From NCBI GenBank assembly GCA_044375105.1, contig JBILNK010000008.1, positions 1 through 53,761 of the forward strand: a stretch of 53,761 bases of DNA, in the 5' to 3' direction. Shown here piece after piece: positions 50,629 to 53,761 of this stretch. The notes beneath the pieces were generated by a model. The model worked only from the letters and a program-made list of their open reading frames with translations, had not been told where the DNA came from and made no database searches. The stretch's first letter is position 1; every line of letters begins with the position of its first letter. The translations under genes were made by a program, and so were the position numbers. The DNA comes from JBIKLM01 sp044375105. Lineage in GTDB: Bacteria; Planctomycetota; UBA1135; GCA-002686595.

Positions 50629-52980
50629 CTAGGGTTCATAGGACGGTTGGCAGTAGCCGCCGTCGTCGCCGGAGAAGGCGCGGTTGGGGACAGCCAGCTG
50701 CAGGCTGGCGCCGTCGCGCCGGACGCTCAGGGAGAGGGTCCGTTCGGGGGCTTTCTTGGCGATGGCGTCGAGCCAAGCTTGGAGCTCGAAGGTCTGCCCG
50801 TCTACAGCGGTGATGCGGTCGCCCGAGCGCAGCCCCGCCTTGAACATGGAGCCGTCCTCATCCCAGACTTGCACACGCAAGCAATTGGCCGGATTGGGCG
50901 TGAACTGGACCTCGCCCGTGGGGCAGCGCACCAGCATGAACTGGCCGTTGAGTTGGAGCACGTATTCGCCCGGCTGCACCCGGGGGAAGACCGCCACACC
51001 CGACTCATCGATCTCCGAGTGCCTCTGACTGCCTCCGAAGTGGCCGAGGGCGAGCCGTGGGTCCAGCAGCATCGTCCCCTCGACATCGCCGGAGACCCGC
51101 ACGCGCAACTCGCTGAGGGTGCTGAGATCGAAGTGGACCGTGTTGCCCCCGGGCACGATCTGCACCGGCAGGGTCATCAGGGTCTCTTGACTGTATTCCT
51201 GGGGCGTTCCCTGATTGTACTGCAGGTACACCTCGTAGGGCCCGGGCTCGAGGCTCTTCAGGCTCCCGCTCCACGCTCCACCCGGCCCGATCGCGGGCTC
51301 GAGATCGTTGTCTCCGCGCATCCAACCGAAGCGACCGCCTTGCTCGGCAATCGTAACACGGTAGAAGCGGTCGGGCTGCGCCGGAGCGGCCCCGCTGATC
51401 GAAACGGTCAAGGTCGCCGGCGCGGAAAGCTGCAGGGTGTATTCCGATTGCCCTGCGACCAACTTCAACGTTCGCCGGCCCCAGGCTTGATGCTCGAACT
51501 GACAGCTCGATGCCCCGCCCTCCTCGGGAGCGATCAAGGGACGAAAAAAGCTTGCCTGGAGGTGGGCGGGAACACGCAGTTCGAACCGACCGGGCGCGAC
51601 CAAGAGCAGGCTGTCCTGCCCCTGACTGGAGTTCGTCCCCCCCCTGGGCATCTCGGAGATGAAGGTCACCCGCCCGAGGTCGTCGACCGGCTGGCCATCC
51701 GGGCCGGTGGCGTTGATGAACAACTTCGGATTCTCGGCCTGGGCCGCGGTGGTGAAGTCCCGGCGCAGATTGCGCTGCACCAATTCCACCGATCCCAGCA
51801 GGTCGCTGTCCTTGGTACCTTTCCAGAGCAGGCGAAGGTCGTAGGTGCCCGGGGTCTCCGTGGCCAGCAGGAAATGGGGCGTCTCGAAGTACTTGTAGCC
51901 GTCGCCGTAATCGGAGCGTTCGGGGCTCGACTGCCCTGGGGTCACCAGGGCCAGGCCATAGCCGCCGGCGGTGCGCGTCTCCTCTCCCGCCAGCAGCAGG
52001 CGCCCGTACAGCGTCGGTCGCGGCGCCAGCTGCCAACGCTCGGTTCGCGCCTCGGCGCTGGGGGTCAGGCTCAACTCCACGACCGCGCTGCGCTGCTCGG
52101 CCAGCCAGAGCGCATGCCGCTCGGGGCACCAAGGCTCCGCCTCGGCGCTGAGCGCGAGGAATCGATACGAGCCCCGGGAGAACTCGAGCCGCGGCTGGGC
52201 CCGGCTCCAGGCGACGAAGTTCCACACCTCGTTGCCGCGGCTGACGCTCTGGTAGGCGATCACGGCCGCCTCGAGGGGCTGCCCCGCGGCATCGGTCAGA
52301 TCGAGTTCGAGGTTCGCGAGCGGCGAGGCCACGTAGACCAAGCTGGCACCGGCGACGACGCTGCTGCCCTGCCCGTCGGTGCGGTCGAAGCGCCAGCCGG
52401 GCAGGTGCAGGGCGATCGTATAGACGCGCTCGGCTTCGACTTCGAAGCTGAAACTCCCGTCCGCCGCGCTGATCCCTTGCAGCGCCCGCGATTCCGCGTC
52501 GAGCAGGCGCCGGGCCTGATCGGCCAGGGAGTCGGCCGCGGACTGGATCGCCGGGCCGAGCACCCGCTGGGACAAACGCTGGGCGTCCGCGGCCAAAGGG
52601 GCCAGCCGCACCTGGACGCCCGGCAAGGGCGCACCGTCCACCCGCGCGACCTGGCCGCGCAGCGTGCCGCTGGCAGATTGGCGAGCGCTCGCGGCGCTGC
52701 GCAGCCGCGGTGCGCTCGCCAGGGCGGTGCGCACCGAGCGCTCGATGGCGGCCGCGGACACCTCCGTAACCCGCTCGCCTCCCGCCGGGGCCGCGACGGA
52801 AGGGGCGTCCCGCAGGGCGGTCGATGGATCCGCAGCGGCAGCGGGGCTGGCCCGCGCCGAGAGGTCCCGCTCCGCAGCCGCCGATCCCACCTCGGTCGGA
52901 GCGGAACTCTGGAACAGCATGCCGAAGATCCAACCGATCAGAATTCCGATCGGCAGCAAGAGGTAAGCAGCGGGTTTCAT
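50629..52980 (-). CDS. Large envelope protein with regulatory-like beta domains and PDZ domain (paralogue)
   Basis: This 783-residue protein starts with a membrane helix (AYLLLPIGILIGWIFGMLF) and a Ser/Ala-rich linker. A CarboxypepD_reg-like domain follows at about 110-200 (RGQVARVDGAPLPGVQVRL, SAADGSFSFEVEAERVYTIA), then beta-sandwich-like repeats. The final PDZ domain is at about 690-775 (SMFKAGLRSGDRITAVDGQ). Order and motifs equal those of the next gene downstream, so the pair arose by tandem duplication with strong divergence. Function is unknown; a role in surface or secreted protein handling is possible. Confidence 0.75.
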   Translation of the reverse strand: MKPAAYLLLPIGILIGWIFGMLFQSSAPTEVGSAAAERDLSARASPAAAADPSTALRDAPSVAAPAGGERVTEVSAAAIERSVRTALASAPRLRSAASARQSASGTLRGQVARVDGAPLPGVQVRLAPLAADAQRLSQRVLGPAIQSAADSLADQARRLLDAESRALQGISAADGSFSFEVEAERVYTIALHLPGWRFDRTDGQGSSVVAGASLVYVASPLANLELDLTDAAGQPLEAAVIAYQSVSRGNEVWNFVAWSRAQPRLEFSRGSYRFLALSAEAEPWCPERHALWLAEQRSAVVELSLTPSAEARTERWQLAPRPTLYGRLLLAGEETRTAGGYGLALVTPGQSSPERSDYGDGYKYFETPHFLLATETPGTYDLRLLWKGTKDSDLLGSVELVQRNLRRDFTTAAQAENPKLFINATGPDGQPVDDLGRVTFISEMPRGGTNSSQGQDSLLLVAPGRFELRVPAHLQASFFRPLIAPEEGGASSCQFEHQAWGRRTLKLVAGQSEYTLQLSAPATLTVSISGAAPAQPDRFYRVTIAEQGGRFGWMRGDNDLEPAIGPGGAWSGSLKSLEPGPYEVYLQYNQGTPQEYSQETLMTLPVQIVPGGNTVHFDLSTLSELRVRVSGDVEGTMLLDPRLALGHFGGSQRHSEIDESGVAVFPRVQPGEYVLQLNGQFMLVRCPTGEVQFTPNPANCLRVQVWDEDGSMFKAGLRSGDRITAVDGQTFELQAWLDAIAKKAPERTLSLSVRRDGASLQLAVPNRAFSGDDGGYCQPSYEP

Positions 52981-53215
52981 GGAAGAGTGCGAGCTCCGAT
53001 GGAAGGATCGGCGGGAGCGCGGACCAGCGCCAGCCGTCGGACCTGCGCCGATTCTAGCGCCGCGCGCCGCGTCCGCCGGCGCCCGCAGTTCGCCCCGGAG
53101 GTTCGGGCGACCGGCCGGAAGCGCGCGTCGACCGCTCGAAAGGGGCCCGCCGCGGCGCCTCGCAGGGCGACCCACCTCGGGCGGGATCCCAAGGGGCTCA
53201 GAGGCCGAAGGCGGT

Positions 53216-53325
53216 GAGCTCGCGACGATCCTGGCCCCGTTGGCCGCCGGGAGGCGGCCCGAAGTCGGACCGAGGGGCTGGCCGTGCGGCCCGGGCTGTG
53301 CTCGAGCCCTGGGGTCGGCCGATCA
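53216..53325 (-). repeat. Structured intergenic repeat, copy G (degenerate), at the ASPIC/UnbV gene stop codon
   Basis: It starts at the stop codon (TGATCGGCCGACC). The perfect stem GGCCGCC-GGGA-GGCGGCC (53242-53259) and the trailing block GGATCGTCGC match other copies. The first hairpin is reduced to GGGCT/AGCCC (53287-53309). The remaining part of the gap 52981-53215 shows no gene. Confidence 0.6.
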
Positions 53326-53761
53326 GCGAGCGACCGCGCGCACCAGGCGATGGTTGGCGCCGGCCGAACGCGCGCCGAAGTCCTGCACCTGCCCGCCGGG
53401 CCAGGTCACGCGCAGGTTCTCGACGGAGTCGGCCGCGCCCAGGCCCAGATGGATGCGCGTTTCGTTGCTCGCCTGATACGAGGAGGCGGCGCGCACGTAG
53501 CGCTGGAAGGGTTTGCCGCGGATGGTGCCCTCGAGCCGGGCCCCGATCACGTCCGCGCCCTCCGGGCTCGCGCAGGCGAGGCCGATCCAATTGCCGCGGG
53601 CCGGCGCGCGGTTGATCAGGAGGTGCGCGGGCCCGTCGCGATTGACCACCAGCACGTCCACGGCCCCATCGCCGTCCACGTCGCCGAAGGCCGCCGCCCG
53701 CGAGCTGGCGATCAGCGCCGCGGCGGTGCCCCCGCGCGGCAGGACCTCCTCGAAGCGCAGC
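53323..53761 (-). CDS. FG-GAP/ASPIC-UnbV domain protein, C-terminal part (5' end outside window)
   Basis: The frame is open to the window edge, giving about 145 residues. AAFGDVDGDGAVDVLVVNRD with HLLINR is an FG-GAP/VCBS repeat with its calcium-type DxDxDG loop. It is followed by the ASPIC/UnbV domain: NWIGLACASPEGADVIGARL, SYQASNETRIHLGLGAADSV and VTWPGGQVQDF. Such CRTAC1-like proteins are large, secreted and abundant in planctomycetes and related phyla. Their molecular role is mostly unknown. A short Arg-rich end and the stop lie directly at the repeat copy. Confidence 0.9.
   Translation of the reverse strand, partial: LRFEEVLPRGGTAAALIASSRAAAFGDVDGDGAVDVLVVNRDGPAHLLINRAPARGNWIGLACASPEGADVIGARLEGTIRGKPFQRYVRAASSYQASNETRIHLGLGAADSVENLRVTWPGGQVQDFGARSAGANHRLVRAVAR

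Noticed and set aside
32090..53325. The stop-codon-anchored repeats as integron attC sites
   Set aside because: All copies follow a gene in the same orientation, as attC sites do. They lack the GTTRRRY/RYYYAAC ends, no integrase is seen, and the genes are ordinary housekeeping genes with variable spacing.
1..53761. tRNA, rRNA, tmRNA, RNase P RNA, CRISPR arrays, insertion sequences or prophage
   Set aside because: I looked for tRNA T-loop patterns, known RNA signatures, regular spacer arrays, transposase or integrase motifs and found none I could support.

Overview
The window is very GC-rich, densely coded chromosomal DNA. It has no rRNA, tRNA, CRISPR array, insertion sequence or phage gene that I can recognise. 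The gene set points to a planctomycete-like bacterium: ECF sigma factors with large anti-sigma partners, an FG-GAP/ASPIC-UnbV protein, secreted PQQ-type propellers, tandem large envelope proteins with C-terminal PDZ domains, ornithine-lipid genes, and ATGA-type start/stop overlaps throughout. The phylum is inferred from gene content and was not tested.

Layout. 1-2332: the end of an ECF sigma gene, a single-pass putative anti-sigma protein and a small secretin-like secreted protein. 2333-5183 (minus): a CarH-type MerR/cobalamin light-sensor regulator, an FAD oxidoreductase and a four-helix membrane protein, probably one light-controlled operon. 5499-8978 (plus): a two-domain fasciclin protein, an RskA-like anti-sigma factor, a SigK-like ECF sigma factor and a glutathione-peroxidase lipoprotein. 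9255-15642: a B3/B4-domain protein, a dienelactone-hydrolase-like lipoprotein, a thioesterase, a possible cupin/2OG-type protein and a 1029-residue propeller protein.

16303-25357 (plus) is a cyanophycin locus: isoaspartyl dipeptidase, cyanophycinase, full-length cyanophycin synthetase, then a CphA paralogue that has lost the whole ATP-grasp domain, then a coiled-coil lipoprotein. Facing it, 25493-31463 (minus) carries olsB- and olsA-like acyltransferases (ornithine lipids), a DinB-like protein, a TANGO2/NRDE protein and an 887-residue fusion of alpha/beta hydrolase, DedA-type membrane domain and ATP-grasp. Storage of aspartate/arginine and ornithine-lipid synthesis therefore lie side by side.

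32202-53761: leucyl aminopeptidase, a degenerate MBL protein, an SRPBCC protein, a two-component pair, an unknown protein, an M20 peptidase and an M14/DUF2817 protein, a Nudix-MBL fusion, a frameshifted STAS-like gene, aminopeptidase N, a Maf-type pyrophosphatase, two tandem PDZ proteins and a truncated ASPIC/UnbV protein.

The most unusual non-coding signal is a family of at least seven related, structured repeats of about 105-130 bp. All have the same orientation, and five begin exactly at the stop codon of a minus-strand gene.
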